Source: AP-15 sp963755435
GTDB lineage: Bacteria; Pseudomonadota; Alphaproteobacteria; ATCC43930; CGMCC-115725
Length of the DNA stretch: 64,000 nucleotides
Direction: 5' to 3'
NCBI GenBank assembly: GCA_963755435.1
Contig: CAVWJX010000002.1
Location: 248,001 to 312,000, forward strand
A program made the position numbers and the translations under genes. Within the stretch, counting starts at the first letter, position 1. Each line of letters begins with the position of its first letter. Of this stretch, positions 15,963 to 24,852 are shown piece after piece. The notes below the pieces were generated by a model. The model was not told where the DNA came from, did no database searches, and saw nothing but the letters and a program-made list of their open reading frames with translations.

Positions 15963-17147
15963 TCAGCGCCACAGTGCCTGGCTCGCCAGGCGCGCACCTT
16001 CGGCCAGGGCGGCGAGCTTGGCCCACACCACCGAGGGCGCCACCGCGTTGTCGACAAAGGCGAAGGTGGCAAAGCCGCAATCGGTCCCGGCGATGACCCG
16101 CTCGCGGCCGACGACATTGGCAAAATTGGCGATGCGCTGGGCGATGAGCCGCGGATGCTCGACAAAGTTGGTCGTCGAATCGATCACCCCCGGGATCAGC
16201 ACCTTGTCGGCCGGGATCTTGGCGTCGCGCAGGTCCTCCCACTCATGGGCGTGGCGCGGATTGGCCGCCTCGAACGACAGCCCGGACGGGCGCGCCCGCA
16301 GCGCCACCTCGATGATCTTGCCGAGCGGGATATCGTGGGTGTGCGGCCCCTCGTAATTGCCCCAGCACAGATGCATGCGCATCGCCTCGGCCGGGATGTT
16401 GGCGGTCGCGTGATTAAGGGCGGCGATGTTGCGCTCGGCGACGCGCAGGAATTCGTCGTCGGAGAGGTGCTGGTATTGGTTGTGGCGAGCCGAGCCGAGG
16501 TCGGGCGCGTCGATCTGCAGGACGAAGCCGGCCTGGTGGATCGCCTCGTATTCCTCTTTCAGCGCATTGGCCAACGCTTCGACGTAGGCGTCCTCATCGC
16601 GGTAATAGCGATCGGGGACGAATTTGGTCAGCACCCCCGGCGAAGCGGCGTTCATGAACGCCTCGTTGGGCTTGGCGGAGGCGCAGGCTTCGGCGAGGTT
16701 GGCCAGATCGACGGCGAGCGGGCGGCGGTCCTGGTAGGCGACCGGGCCCACGCAGCACGGCACCGCCGCGCGGCTGAACCACGAGGTCCCGCCGCGCTTC
16801 TGATTGAGCCGCGCCTGAAAGTCGGGGTGGTCGGTGAGGTCGCGGTGGGCGGCGGTCTGCGGCGGCCGGTCGTTGTCGCCGCCGCGGAAGGCGCCAATGC
16901 CGGAGAGCCGGTGGCGGACGTAGAAGGTGTAGGAAATCTTGCCGAGCTCGCCGTCGCAGACGCTGTCGATGCCGGCCGCCACCTGCTTCTTGACGATCTC
17001 ATGGACCGAGGCGGCGAGACAGGCGTCGAACGCCGACTGCTCGCTCGGCCGGCCGGCTTCGCGCGCTTCGAGGAATTCGAGCAGGTCGGGCGGGCGCGGC
17101 AGGCTGCCGACATGGGTCGTCAAGACGCGTTCGATGCTGCGTTTCAT
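15963..17147 (-). CDS. MetE C-terminal-like zinc methyltransferase family protein (copy 1)
   Basis: 394 residues. The start at the ATG ending at 17147 gives MKRSIERVLTTHVGSLPRPP, the common N terminus of the stand-alone 'cobalamin-independent methionine synthase II' family. Zinc ligands are visible: His and Cys in MHLCWGNYEGPH, Glu in LSFEAANPRHAHEW, and a second Cys in IAGTDCGFATF. The family lacks the N-terminal half of MetE; relatives include epoxyalkane:CoM transferase and small core MetE proteins, so the thiol acceptor could be homocysteine or another thiol. A frameshifted paralogue lies at 18750, across an MFS gene. Confidence 0.88.
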   Translation of the reverse strand: MKRSIERVLTTHVGSLPRPPDLLEFLEAREAGRPSEQSAFDACLAASVHEIVKKQVAAGIDSVCDGELGKISYTFYVRHRLSGIGAFRGGDNDRPPQTAAHRDLTDHPDFQARLNQKRGGTSWFSRAAVPCCVGPVAYQDRRPLAVDLANLAEACASAKPNEAFMNAASPGVLTKFVPDRYYRDEDAYVEALANALKEEYEAIHQAGFVLQIDAPDLGSARHNQYQHLSDDEFLRVAERNIAALNHATANIPAEAMRMHLCWGNYEGPHTHDIPLGKIIEVALRARPSGLSFEAANPRHAHEWEDLRDAKIPADKVLIPGVIDSTTNFVEHPRLIAQRIANFANVVGRERVIAGTDCGFATFAFVDNAVAPSVVWAKLAALAEGARLASQALWR

Positions 17148-17225
17148 ATCGCCGCTGCTCCTGTTCCCCAATTCGCTCGGTAGCGAGGCAGCCGACCGAA
17201 CCGGCTCTTTGCGACAATGCCCGAG

Positions 17226-18536
17226 TTAGCCGCGGGCCCTGCCTTCAAAGGAAGGCAACACGCCAGCCGGCTCCTTCCAAATCGGCCGGTTGTACTTGAG
17301 CGGGAAGATCAGCAATCCCGCGACGATCGCCATCGCCCCGGCGACGCCCATCGCAAACGGGAAGCCGTGCTGCGTTATCAGCACCGCAGAGAGCACCCCG
17401 CCATAGATTCCGCCAGATCCCTTGGCAATCGCATAAAGAATTCCATAGTTTGACCCCGCTGCGATCTCCCCGAAATAGTCGCCAATGATCGCCGGAAACA
17501 GCGAAAACAGCGGACCCCAAAAGAAGATCGCGAGAACCGCGGTCAGTACAAACATCAATTCGCTGTGCTGCGCGCCGGCGACAATGGTTAGGAACAGGAA
17601 TATTCCGGTCAGAATATAGCTCCAGATCATCGCGTTCTCGCGGCCGATGCGCTCGGATAGGCTGCCGAGGACGACCCGGCCGAGGCCGTTGGCGATGGTG
17701 ATGCCGCCGGCCGCCGCGGTCGCGGCTGCCGCGGCGAACTTGAAGCTGTCGGAATATCGGACAATCTTGCTGACGCCGGCGAGACCGGCGCTAGAAATCA
17801 AGATGAAGGATACGATCAGCACCCACATCTGCCAAGTTCCCAGGGCCTCGCCAAAGGTAAACTGATGCGAGGACGGTCTCACGACGGCGTTGGCCTTTGG
17901 CGTCCAGCCGGGCGGCCGCCAGCCCGCCGGCGGATCTTTCATGAATAAGGACGTGACGATGGCCACCCCGCCGATAATCGCCGCCATGATGTAAATCACA
18001 TGGAAGAACACGGCATCCGGCGCGGTCTTAGGGATCGCCCGGATCGGAAAGATGAACGGCAGCGAACCCCACGAAAACGCACCGGCGATCAGGCCGGCGA
18101 TGACGCCCCGCATGTCGGGGAACCACTTGTTCGCCGTCGTGACTGCGGTGTTGTAGATGAATCCTGCAAAAAAGCTGCCGATGCACCACACCACGAGGAC
18201 CAAAGGATAGGATGGCCCGAGCGAAGTGGCGTAGATGCCGATACCGGCCACCACGCCGCCGATAACCGTTACCCAGCGCGGCCCGAACTTGTCGCGCAAG
18301 ATGCCGCCCGGCAGAGTGCCGACAGATTCAAAGATCACAAACAGCGTAAACATCCAACCAATCTGCGCGTGAGACCAGTGATATAGACCGCCGATATGTC
18401 CGGCCATCGAACTCCACGCGTATTCGTATGGGCTGATGACGGCCATCGCCAGAAAGGCGGCGGCAAAAACGACAAAGCGGCTGTACCCGAGGATTTGTCG
18501 GTCGGTCTGAAAAGAGCCCGATGATCCGCCCTGCAT
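17226..18536 (-). CDS. MFS transporter, OFA (oxalate/formate antiporter)-like
   Basis: 436 residues with about 12 hydrophobic spans. The loop motif between TM2 and TM3 is present as GGILRDKFGPRWV, with its counterpart in the second half as GLGRVVLGSLSERIGREN. Hydrophobic segments such as FVVFAAAFLAMAVISPYEYAW resemble the OFA/monocarboxylate branch. It sits between two MetE-like genes, one on each strand, so the carrier probably takes up the substrate of that chemistry, an organic acid or thioether. Substrate unproven. Confidence 0.88.
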   Translation of the reverse strand: MQGGSSGSFQTDRQILGYSRFVVFAAAFLAMAVISPYEYAWSSMAGHIGGLYHWSHAQIGWMFTLFVIFESVGTLPGGILRDKFGPRWVTVIGGVVAGIGIYATSLGPSYPLVLVVWCIGSFFAGFIYNTAVTTANKWFPDMRGVIAGLIAGAFSWGSLPFIFPIRAIPKTAPDAVFFHVIYIMAAIIGGVAIVTSLFMKDPPAGWRPPGWTPKANAVVRPSSHQFTFGEALGTWQMWVLIVSFILISSAGLAGVSKIVRYSDSFKFAAAAATAAAGGITIANGLGRVVLGSLSERIGRENAMIWSYILTGIFLFLTIVAGAQHSELMFVLTAVLAIFFWGPLFSLFPAIIGDYFGEIAAGSNYGILYAIAKGSGGIYGGVLSAVLITQHGFPFAMGVAGAMAIVAGLLIFPLKYNRPIWKEPAGVLPSFEGRARG

Positions 18537-18599
18537 GATCGTTCCTCCCTCGAACGGCTGCGCTTCTCCGCGGGAAGCGCGTACCTCGGCATGCGCCGA

Positions 18600-18613
18600 T
18601 TAAGCGTGCTTAA
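18600..18613. promoter_or_regulatory. Perfect palindrome, candidate operator
   Basis: TTAAGC-GT-GCTTAA lies 64 bases upstream of the leftward MFS start and 137 bases before the rightward MetE-like gene. It sits in the only AT-rich part of this divergent region. Symmetry and position suggest a regulator site serving one or both genes; no regulator gene is adjacent. Confidence 0.4.
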
Positions 18614-18749
18614 CTAAACGTGAATTAAAGTCTTGGCCTGCGCCGGTCAACAGAGATCCGGGAGTGAACACAGCGGTAGCGGTCCCTTGTCGGACGGGTC
18701 CGAGAGGCGCATGCTGACCGCCAGATAAAAGCCGCAGCCGGGGGATCCG

Positions 18750-19954
18750 ATGAAGACCAGCCGAGAGCGCATTCTGACAACCCATGTCGGCAGCCTGCCG
18801 CGCCCGCCCGAGCTGCGGCAGCTGCTGGTCAAGAAGGATCGGGGCGAAGCCTACGACAAGGCCGAGCTCGACGCGGCTGGTGCGCCAGGCGGTCATCGAC
18901 ATCGTTCGCCGCCAAGCGAGCGGTCGGGGTCGACATCGTCAATGACGGCGAGATGTCGAAGCCCGGCTATTCGACCTATATCGCCGACCGGCTCACCGGG
19001 TTTGGCGGCCACCAGCCGGCAAAGCCCCGGCTCGACACCAAGCGACCATCCGAACTTCACTGCCGCCTACGAGCGGATGACCGGCGCCAACACCGCGCGC
19101 CGCGCCCAATGCGTCGGTCCGATCGCCTGGCGCGACCGCGAGCCGTTGCGCCAGGATCTCGCCAATCTGCGCGCCGCGCTCGACCAGGCCGCGGTGGTCG
19201 AAGGGTTCATGACCGCGGCCTCGCCGGGCCTGGTGCCGGTGTTCCAGAGCAACGCCTATTATCCGACGCACGAAGCCTATGTCGAAGCCGTCGCCGCGGC
19301 GATGCAGGAGGAGTACGAGGCGATCGCCGAGGCCGGGTTCGTTCTGCAGCTCGACTGCCCCGACCTGGCGATGGCGCGCCACACCAGCTTCCAGGACCTT
19401 GACGAGAGCGATTTCCTGAAGCGCGCGCGAATTCCATGTCGAGGTGCTGAACCACGCGCTGCGCAACGTCCCGGCCGACCGGGCGCGCATCCATATCTGC
19501 TGGGGCAATTACGAGGGGCCGCACGACCACGACATCGCCTTTGCCAAGGTGGCGCCGATCCTGGTCAAGGCAAAGCCGCAGGCGCTGGTCGTCGAGGCCG
19601 CCAACCCGCGCCACGCGCATGAATGGAAGGTGTGGCAGGAGACGAGGCTGCCCGACGACAAGATCCTGATCCCCGGCGTCATCGACACCTCGACCAATTA
19701 TGTCGAGCATCCGGAGCTGGTCGCCGAGCGCCTCCTCCGCTTCGCCGACATCGTCGGCCGCGAGCGGGTCATCGCCGGCAGCGATTGCGGGTTTGGCACC
19801 TTTGCCGGCTATGGCAAGCTCGACCCCGACATTTCGTTCAAAAAGCTGGCGGCCATGGCCGAAGGGCGCCGAGATCGCGTCGAAAGCGGCTGTGGGGTGG
19901 TGGAAGCCCGCCCCGAGAGAGTCTCTCATCGAAGATGAGCCGGTGCTCGGATGA
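18750..19954 (+). pseudogene. MetE C-terminal-like methyltransferase (copy 2), multiple frameshifts
   Basis: The protein starts MKTSRERILTTHVGSLPRPP and is a close paralogue of the gene at 15963-17147, but its homology hops frame five times, each time by one extra base: about 18878, 18922, 19045, 19430 and 19866. Across the frames all key parts survive: VGVDIVNDGEMSKPGYSTYI, the HxC zinc site in IHICWGNYEGPHDHDI, VVEAANPRHAHEW, and IAGSDCGFGTF. The final frame ends at 19954, where ATGA overlaps the greB start. Since every conserved residue remains, draft insertion errors are more likely than decay, but five in 1.2 kb is extreme and true decay cannot be excluded. Confidence 0.85.
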
Positions 19955-20523
19955 GCAAAGCCTTTGTCAGGGAAGCCGAGGACGCGGCCGATCCGCCCGA
20001 CATCGATCCGCCGGATGAGGCGCCGGCGATCCCGCGCGGGCTCAAGAACTACATGACACCACAACGGCCGGCAGCAGCTGCAGGACGAGCTGCGAACCTT
20101 GCTGCGGGTCGAGCGCCCGAAAGTGGTCGAGACCGTCGCCTGGGCGGCCGGCAACGGCGACCGCTCGGAAAATGGCGACTATATCTATGGCAAGCGCCGG
20201 CTGCGCGAGATCGACCGCCGCATCCGTTTTCTGTCGAAGCGGCTCGAAACCGCCGAGGTGGTCGACCCGGCGCAGCAGAAAAATCGCGACCAGGTGTTCT
20301 TCGGCGCGACCGTCACCTATGTCGGGCGCGCGCGGCGGCGAAACCACGATCACGATCGTCGGCATCGACGAGGCCGACCTTTCGCGCGGCCAGGTCAGCT
20401 GGATCTCGCCGATCGCCCGCGCGCTGCTGAAGGCGCGCGAAGGCGAAATCGTCGAATTGCGCGCGCCCTCGGGCCGCGAGGAGATCGAGGTGCTGGCGAT
20501 CCGCTACGGTGACGGCGAGCTGA
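19951..20523 (+). pseudogene. greB: Transcription elongation factor GreB, frameshifted
   Basis: GreB rescues backtracked RNA polymerase by stimulating transcript cleavage through its secondary channel. The first frame (MSKAFVREAEDAADPPDID... GLKNYMTP) gives way at about 20065 to the coiled-coil domain, with the acidic tip in GNGDRSENGDY and KRRLREIDRRIRFLSKRLE, then at about 20331 to the FKBP-like C-terminal domain (GGETTITIVGIDEADLSRG, SPIARALLKAREGEIVELRAP). Both slips are one extra base (AA and GGG runs). After IEVLAIRYGDGE the last frame reads on; a third slip would reach the TGA at 20521-20523, taken here as the end. The start overlaps the preceding gene by ATGA. Confidence 0.82.
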
Positions 20524-20534
20524 GCGCCGCCGCG

Positions 20535-20757
20535 CTACAGTGCGCCGGATCGCAGCAATCGCTCGATCGTCGCTTCATCGTGTTCGCTGGCGAAATATTT
20601 GCTCAGCGCGGCTTCGAACAGCCTGATTGTCCGGGGTCGCATGGGCGAACAGCGTCATGCACGAGCGGAATTTCAGATCGTCGGGACGACCCAGGATCTC
20701 GTCGATGCTGCGGCCCTCGATGCGGTTGGCCAGCCGGGTGCAGGCGGGTGCGGCAGG
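20535..20757 (-). pseudogene. DUF1810 protein, C-terminal remnant
   Basis: The segment TRLANRIEGRSIDEILGRPD followed by DLKFRSCMTLFAHATPDNQ matches the C-terminal part of DUF1810 family proteins (function unknown, usually about 140 residues). After the Gln one extra G near 20625 shifts the frame; removing it gives LFEAALSKYFASEHDEATIE and a family-like ending (LLRSGAL) with a stop at 20535-20537. The N-terminal half of the domain is missing: upstream the homology changes abruptly to a resolvase. The remnant converges on greB. Confidence 0.7.
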
Positions 20758-20959
20758 AAGCAAGCGCCGCGGCGAGTTGCGGTCGATCGGCCCGCTTGCC
20801 GCTTTCCACCTCCCGGAACTCCGCCACCACCTCGCCGCCTGCTTGGGTGAGGTATGCCGCGACGGCCTGGCGCTGCGCCTCAGGGCCAAGCCCGGATCGC
20901 CCTTGGCCATCGGTCGAGACCCGGAGATAGCTGACAAAACGGGGGTGGGGAGGGGCCAC
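20758..20959 (-). pseudogene. Serine recombinase/resolvase, N-terminal fragment
   Basis: From a GTG ending at 20959 the protein reads FVSYLRVSTDGQGRSGLG, EAQRQAVAAYL and EVESGKRADRPQLAAALASC, the start of the resolvase catalytic domain, including the Ser nucleophile in RVSTD. The homology stops after about 66 residues, where a kinked helix and the DNA-binding part should follow, and passes into DUF1810 sequence. It is either a deletion scar joining two genes or an assembly chimera. No transposon ends are visible. Confidence 0.75.
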
Positions 20960-21051
20960 GGGAGGAGTTTAGGACCCACAGTTGCAACCGCCGCCCACAG
21001 GCATAAATTCAGAATGTTGATTTCGAGGGCAGGACGAAGCGGTTCTTTTCG

Positions 21052-21957
21052 CTATTCTAGGTGGGGCGCAAGCACATCTTCGATCCATTTCATGAATGCG
21101 CGGACTCGGCGCGACAGATTGCTCCGATGTGCTACGACGAGGGACACGGCGATCGCTCGGCGACGAAAATCGGGCATGATCTCGACAAGCGCTCCACTCT
21201 CTAAGTATTGGCCAATCCCCAAGAGTGGCGCCTGAATCAGGCCAAGGCCGGCGAGGGCAGCGGCTTCGTAGGTCTGCGCGCTGTTGACGTGCAGCGCACC
21301 TGGCAATCGAAGCGTCGCCCAGCTGTCGCCGTCCGGATATTCCCATCCAATGGGCCTCGCGCCCAGCATCGTCGAAAAACGAATTGTCCGATGTTCCTGA
21401 TGCCGGAGATCTTCTAGCGATCGAGGGACGCCATAGCGCGCCAGGTAGGCAGGACTGGCGGCGTTGGCCATGCGCAACTTGCCCAGCGGGCGGGCAATCA
21501 GCGTCTCGTCCCGTATGGGTCCAAGCCGCAATACACAGTCGAACCCCTCTTGAACCAGATCGACTTGCCGATCCGTGCTCGACACCTCCAGCTCCAGCTC
21601 TGGGTGAGTTGCCATGAAATCCGGCAAGGCTGGCACGAAAGTCGTGCGCGCCAGCTCGCTCGGCAGATCGACCCGTAAACGCCCGCGGAGCGCCACGCGA
21701 TCGCCTGCGAACATCGAGTGCAGGTCATCGACTTCAGCAAGCAGATCGCGGGCACGGGCATGAAATGCGCGTCCGTCTTCCGTCAACTGCACGCTACGCG
21801 TCGTCCGGTGCAGAAGCCTGACACCGACATCTTCTTCGAGCTTCCGGACCGCCGTTGAGGCCCTTCCCTTCTGAATGCCCAGGCTATCGGCCGCGTGGGT
21901 GAAGCTCCCCATTTCCGCGACAGTTAGGAAAATCCGGATGGGTTCGAGATTTTGCAT
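21052..21957 (-). CDS. LysR-family transcriptional regulator
   Basis: 301 residues from the ATG ending at 21957, preceded by GAGG five bases upstream; a GTG at 21978 is an alternative without a ribosome site. The N-terminal winged helix (FLTVAEMGSFTHAADSLGIQ, RKLEEDVGVRLLHRTTRSV) is of the CrgA/DmlR-like group; the effector-binding domain begins near residue 85 (LRGRLRVDLPSELARTTFVP). It is divergent from the DoxX-like/NmrA-like pair, with a dyad between them, so it probably controls that pair and itself in response to a small molecule, plausibly electrophile or redox stress given the targets. Confidence 0.92.
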   Translation of the reverse strand: MQNLEPIRIFLTVAEMGSFTHAADSLGIQKGRASTAVRKLEEDVGVRLLHRTTRSVQLTEDGRAFHARARDLLAEVDDLHSMFAGDRVALRGRLRVDLPSELARTTFVPALPDFMATHPELELEVSSTDRQVDLVQEGFDCVLRLGPIRDETLIARPLGKLRMANAASPAYLARYGVPRSLEDLRHQEHRTIRFSTMLGARPIGWEYPDGDSWATLRLPGALHVNSAQTYEAAALAGLGLIQAPLLGIGQYLESGALVEIMPDFRRRAIAVSLVVAHRSNLSRRVRAFMKWIEDVLAPHLE

Positions 21958-21984
21958 TTTCGCCTCGGCATTGTTCACCGAAAG

Positions 21985-22007
21985 GATAACAGTGAGTTCA
22001 CCTTATC
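21985..22007. promoter_or_regulatory. Imperfect dyad in the LysR/DoxX divergent region, candidate operator
   Basis: GATAA and TTATC flank GTGA-GT-TCAC, forming a near-symmetrical 23-base element between the lysR start (21957) and the DoxX-like start (22075). LysR regulators usually bind such dyads containing a T-N11-A core upstream of divergent targets. Assignment rests on position and symmetry. Confidence 0.45.
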
Positions 22008-22074
22008 GGTATTTATCATGCCCAGGAGACACAGTAAGCTCCGAATATGGGATCCCCCCATCGGAGAATGACAA

Positions 22075-22497
22075 ATGTCCGAAACTTTGAACCTGCATCA
22101 GATGCCTGAAGCTATGAGCTTGAATCGCGCCGCGTGGGCCGGCCGGATGATGAGCGCGTTTGTGGTTATCGCTCTGATGGCAGACGGCGCCATTCAGCTT
22201 TTCGCGCCGGCACAAATCGCGAGCACGTTGCAGGAAACCGGATTTGCGATGGACCTGACCCGTGTCGTGGGCCCGATCATACTCGCCTGCGCCATCCTAT
22301 ACGCCGTCCCGGCCACCGCCGTCCTCGGCGCGATCCTGGTGACGGGCTTTCTGGGAGGCGCCATCTGCGCCCATGTCCGCATTGGTGAGTTGGGGTCGCC
22401 GCCGGAAATCATTTCCCTGCTTCTGGGCGCGATGACATGGGGCGGCCTCTACGCGCGCGACCCCCGTATCCGGGCCATTCTGCCGCTCATCCGTTGA
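22075..22497 (+). CDS. DoxX-like four-helix membrane protein
   Basis: 140 residues; the ATG at 22075 follows a GGAGAATGAC site. Four hydrophobic spans are visible: MMSAFVVIALMADGAIQLF, VVGPIILACAILYAVP, TAVLGAILVTGFLGGAICAH and IISLLLGAMTWGGLYA. This matches the DoxX-like family of small inner-membrane proteins, often next to redox or NmrA-type genes. The molecular role is not established. It is the first gene of a two-gene unit with the NAD(P)-binding protein 45 bases downstream. Confidence 0.82.
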   Translation: MSETLNLHQMPEAMSLNRAAWAGRMMSAFVVIALMADGAIQLFAPAQIASTLQETGFAMDLTRVVGPIILACAILYAVPATAVLGAILVTGFLGGAICAHVRIGELGSPPEIISLLLGAMTWGGLYARDPRIRAILPLIR

Positions 22498-22542
22498 ACC
22501 AACCGGGGCAGTGCTCTGTCCCTCAAGATCAGGAGAAAACAC

Positions 22543-23415
22543 ATGTTTTTAGTAACGGGAATCACGGGAAAAGTGGGCGGCGCGACGGCAAGGCATTTGC
22601 TGGCGCAAGGCAAGAAGGTCCGCGCGCTGGTCCGCGATCGCGCGAAGGCGGCAAGCTGGACGGACCAGGGCGTCGAACTGGTCGACGGCGACTGGAACGA
22701 TGCGGCCGCCATCGAGCGGGCGCTCAAGGGCGTCGAAGGCGCGTTTGTCATGTTGCCGGCTGTCTGGGCGCCCTCACCCGATTTCAAAGAAGCCAAGGGT
22801 GTGATTGCGAACTATGTCGAGGCGCTCACCAAGGCAGCGCCGCCGCGGGTGGTTGCGCTCTCGTCGATGGGGGCGAACAGGACCAGCGGACTCGGGATGA
22901 TCACGGCCTTGTCGCTGCTGGAGCAAGGTTTTCGCGACCTGACATCGCCAATCGCGTTCGTGCGCGCCGGCGGGTTCTTCGAAAACTTCCTTTACGGCCT
23001 GCACGTCGCCCAGGGCGGCACGCTGCCGGTCTACTACAATCCGACCAACCGGAAATCGACCATGGTCGCGACGAACGACATCGGCACGGAGGTCGCAACC
23101 CTTTTGACCGGGCCAGCGTGGTCAGGGCAGCGCGTCGTCGAGCTTGGTTCGATGGTCAGCGCGGATGAAGTCGCGGAGCAATTGGGTGACGTCCTGAGGC
23201 TCCACGTGAAAGCCTTTGCAGTCCCGCGCGCAGGGTGGGCGGAAGCGTTCGAGCAATTCGGCATCCCGAAGGGCCACACCGGACCTGCCGAAGAAATGTT
23301 TGAGGCCGTGAATGCAGGATGGATGGACCTCGGAGCCCAGGATACGGAGCACGTAGCGGGTACGACGTCCGCACGCGACGTCTTCGCGGCTGCACAGAAG
23401 GCCGTGACGGCATGA
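22543..23415 (+). CDS. NmrA-like NAD(P)-binding (atypical SDR) protein
   Basis: 290 residues. The N-terminal VTGITGKVGGATARHLL is the glycine-rich dinucleotide motif of NmrA/QorB-type atypical SDRs, followed by VRALVRDRAKA, where the Arg suits an NADPH phosphate. The catalytic Tyr-x-x-x-Lys of classical SDRs is not evident. Relatives are redox-sensing regulators or NADPH:quinone reductases. It is paired with a DoxX-like protein and faces a LysR regulator, an arrangement common for electrophile/quinone response genes. Confidence 0.88.
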   Translation: MFLVTGITGKVGGATARHLLAQGKKVRALVRDRAKAASWTDQGVELVDGDWNDAAAIERALKGVEGAFVMLPAVWAPSPDFKEAKGVIANYVEALTKAAPPRVVALSSMGANRTSGLGMITALSLLEQGFRDLTSPIAFVRAGGFFENFLYGLHVAQGGTLPVYYNPTNRKSTMVATNDIGTEVATLLTGPAWSGQRVVELGSMVSADEVAEQLGDVLRLHVKAFAVPRAGWAEAFEQFGIPKGHTGPAEEMFEAVNAGWMDLGAQDTEHVAGTTSARDVFAAAQKAVTA

Positions 23416-23519
23416 ACCGCGACGTTCACACCAAAGAAGATCGAGATCGAACATGAAGGGCAGGGCCAGGGTATGATCGCCTGATCCGAGGTCGGTGCAG
23501 ACATATCACAAGAGGCGCC

Positions 23520-24770
23520 ATGCGCAACCTTCAGGTCAACGGCGAGCGGCTGTGGGCAAGCCTGACGGAATTGGCGCAGATCGGCGCCACGCCCAAGGGC
23601 GGGGTGTGCCGGCTCGCCGCCAGCGACCTCGACGGCGAGGCGCGGCGCCTCTTCATCCGCTGGTGCGAGGCAGCCGGCTGCCGGGTCGCGGTCGACCGGA
23701 TCGGCAATATCTTTGCCCGCCGCCCCGGCCGCAGCCCGGATCTGCCGCCGGTCATGACCGGCAGCCATCTCGATACCCAGCCGACCGGCGGCCGGTTCGA
23801 CGGCGCCTATGGGGTGATGGCCGGGCTCGAAATCGTCCGCACCTTGAACGATCTTGGATACGAGACCGAGGCGCCCATAGAGATCGTCGCCTGGACCAAC
23901 GAGGAAGGTTCGCGGTTTTCGCCGGCGATGGTCGGCTCGGGGGTGTTCGCCGGCGTGTTCGCGCTGGATGAGGCGCTGGCGACGCGCGACAATAACAACT
24001 CCGAGATATCGCTCGGCGCCGAGCTCGAACGGATCGGCTTTGCCGGGCCCGATCCGATCGGCGGGCGTCACGGTCGCCGCCTATTTCGAGGCGCATATCG
24101 AGCAAGGGCCAATCCTCGAAGCGGCTGGGCTGACACGATCGGCGTCGTCACCGGCGCGCAGGGCCAGCGCTGGTACGAGATCACCGTCATCGGCCAGGAG
24201 GCGCATGCCGGGCCGACGCCGATGCCGCGCCGCCGCGATGCGCTGGTCGGTGCCGCGCGGATGATCGACGCGGTCAATCGCATCGGCCATGCCCACGCAC
24301 CCTACGCCTGCGCCACGGTCGGGTTTGTCGAGGTCCGCCCGAACTCGCGCAACACGATCCCCGGTCACGTTTTCTTCACCGTCGATTTCCGCCATCCCGA
24401 CGACGCGGTTTTGACCGCGATGGACGCCGAATTGCGCCGGGCCTGCGCCTATGCCGCGGCAGCGAGCGGCGGGCTCGAAGTCGCGGTCAAGGAATTCTGG
24501 CATTTCCCGCCGACCCCGTTCGACCCGGCGCTGGTCGCCGCGGTGCGCGACGCCGCCGCAGCACAAGATTACCGGCACCTGGACATCGTCAGCGGCGCCG
24601 GCCACGACGCGGTGCATATGGCCCGGGTGGCGCCGAGCGCCATGATCTTCGTGCCGTGCAAGGACGGCATCAGCCACAATGAAATCGAGGACGCGAAGCC
24701 CGCCGACCTCGCCGCCGGCTGCAACGTGCTGTTGAACGCGCTCCTTGAGTACGCCGACGCCAGCCCTTGA
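23520..24770 (+). CDS. M20-family Zn amidohydrolase (N-carbamoyl-L-amino acid hydrolase/allantoate type), internally frame-scrambled
   Basis: 416 residues from the ATG at 23520 (GAGG upstream). Metal-site segments include MTGSHLDTQPTGGRFDGAYG, WTNEEGSRFSP and the late GAGHDAVHMA; the dimerisation domain has GQRWYEITVIGQEAHAGPTP. Between about 24063 and 24137 the open frame reads RHGRRLFRGAYRAR, unlike the family; the adjacent frame there encodes GVTVAAYFEAHIEQGPILEA, the expected metal-binding EAHIEQG segment. One extra G (GGG) and a duplicated AC about 75 bases later explain it, so the intact frame hides two errors. These enzymes release an amino acid from carbamoyl or ureido substrates. Confidence 0.85.
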   Translation: MRNLQVNGERLWASLTELAQIGATPKGGVCRLAASDLDGEARRLFIRWCEAAGCRVAVDRIGNIFARRPGRSPDLPPVMTGSHLDTQPTGGRFDGAYGVMAGLEIVRTLNDLGYETEAPIEIVAWTNEEGSRFSPAMVGSGVFAGVFALDEALATRDNNNSEISLGAELERIGFAGPDPIGGRHGRRLFRGAYRARANPRSGWADTIGVVTGAQGQRWYEITVIGQEAHAGPTPMPRRRDALVGAARMIDAVNRIGHAHAPYACATVGFVEVRPNSRNTIPGHVFFTVDFRHPDDAVLTAMDAELRRACAYAAAASGGLEVAVKEFWHFPPTPFDPALVAAVRDAAAAQDYRHLDIVSGAGHDAVHMARVAPSAMIFVPCKDGISHNEIEDAKPADLAAGCNVLLNALLEYADASP

Positions 24771-24852
24771 GCCAGAGCCGCGAGGGTGGCGCAACCCTGT
24801 CGCGGCGAATTGCCGGCTGGTTTCCCGGCGCCGGTTCCCCTAACTAACCGGT

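Noticed and set aside
20758..20959. Active mobile element around the resolvase fragment
   Set aside because: Only about 66 residues of the recombinase are present; no terminal inverted repeats, target duplication or cargo are visible.
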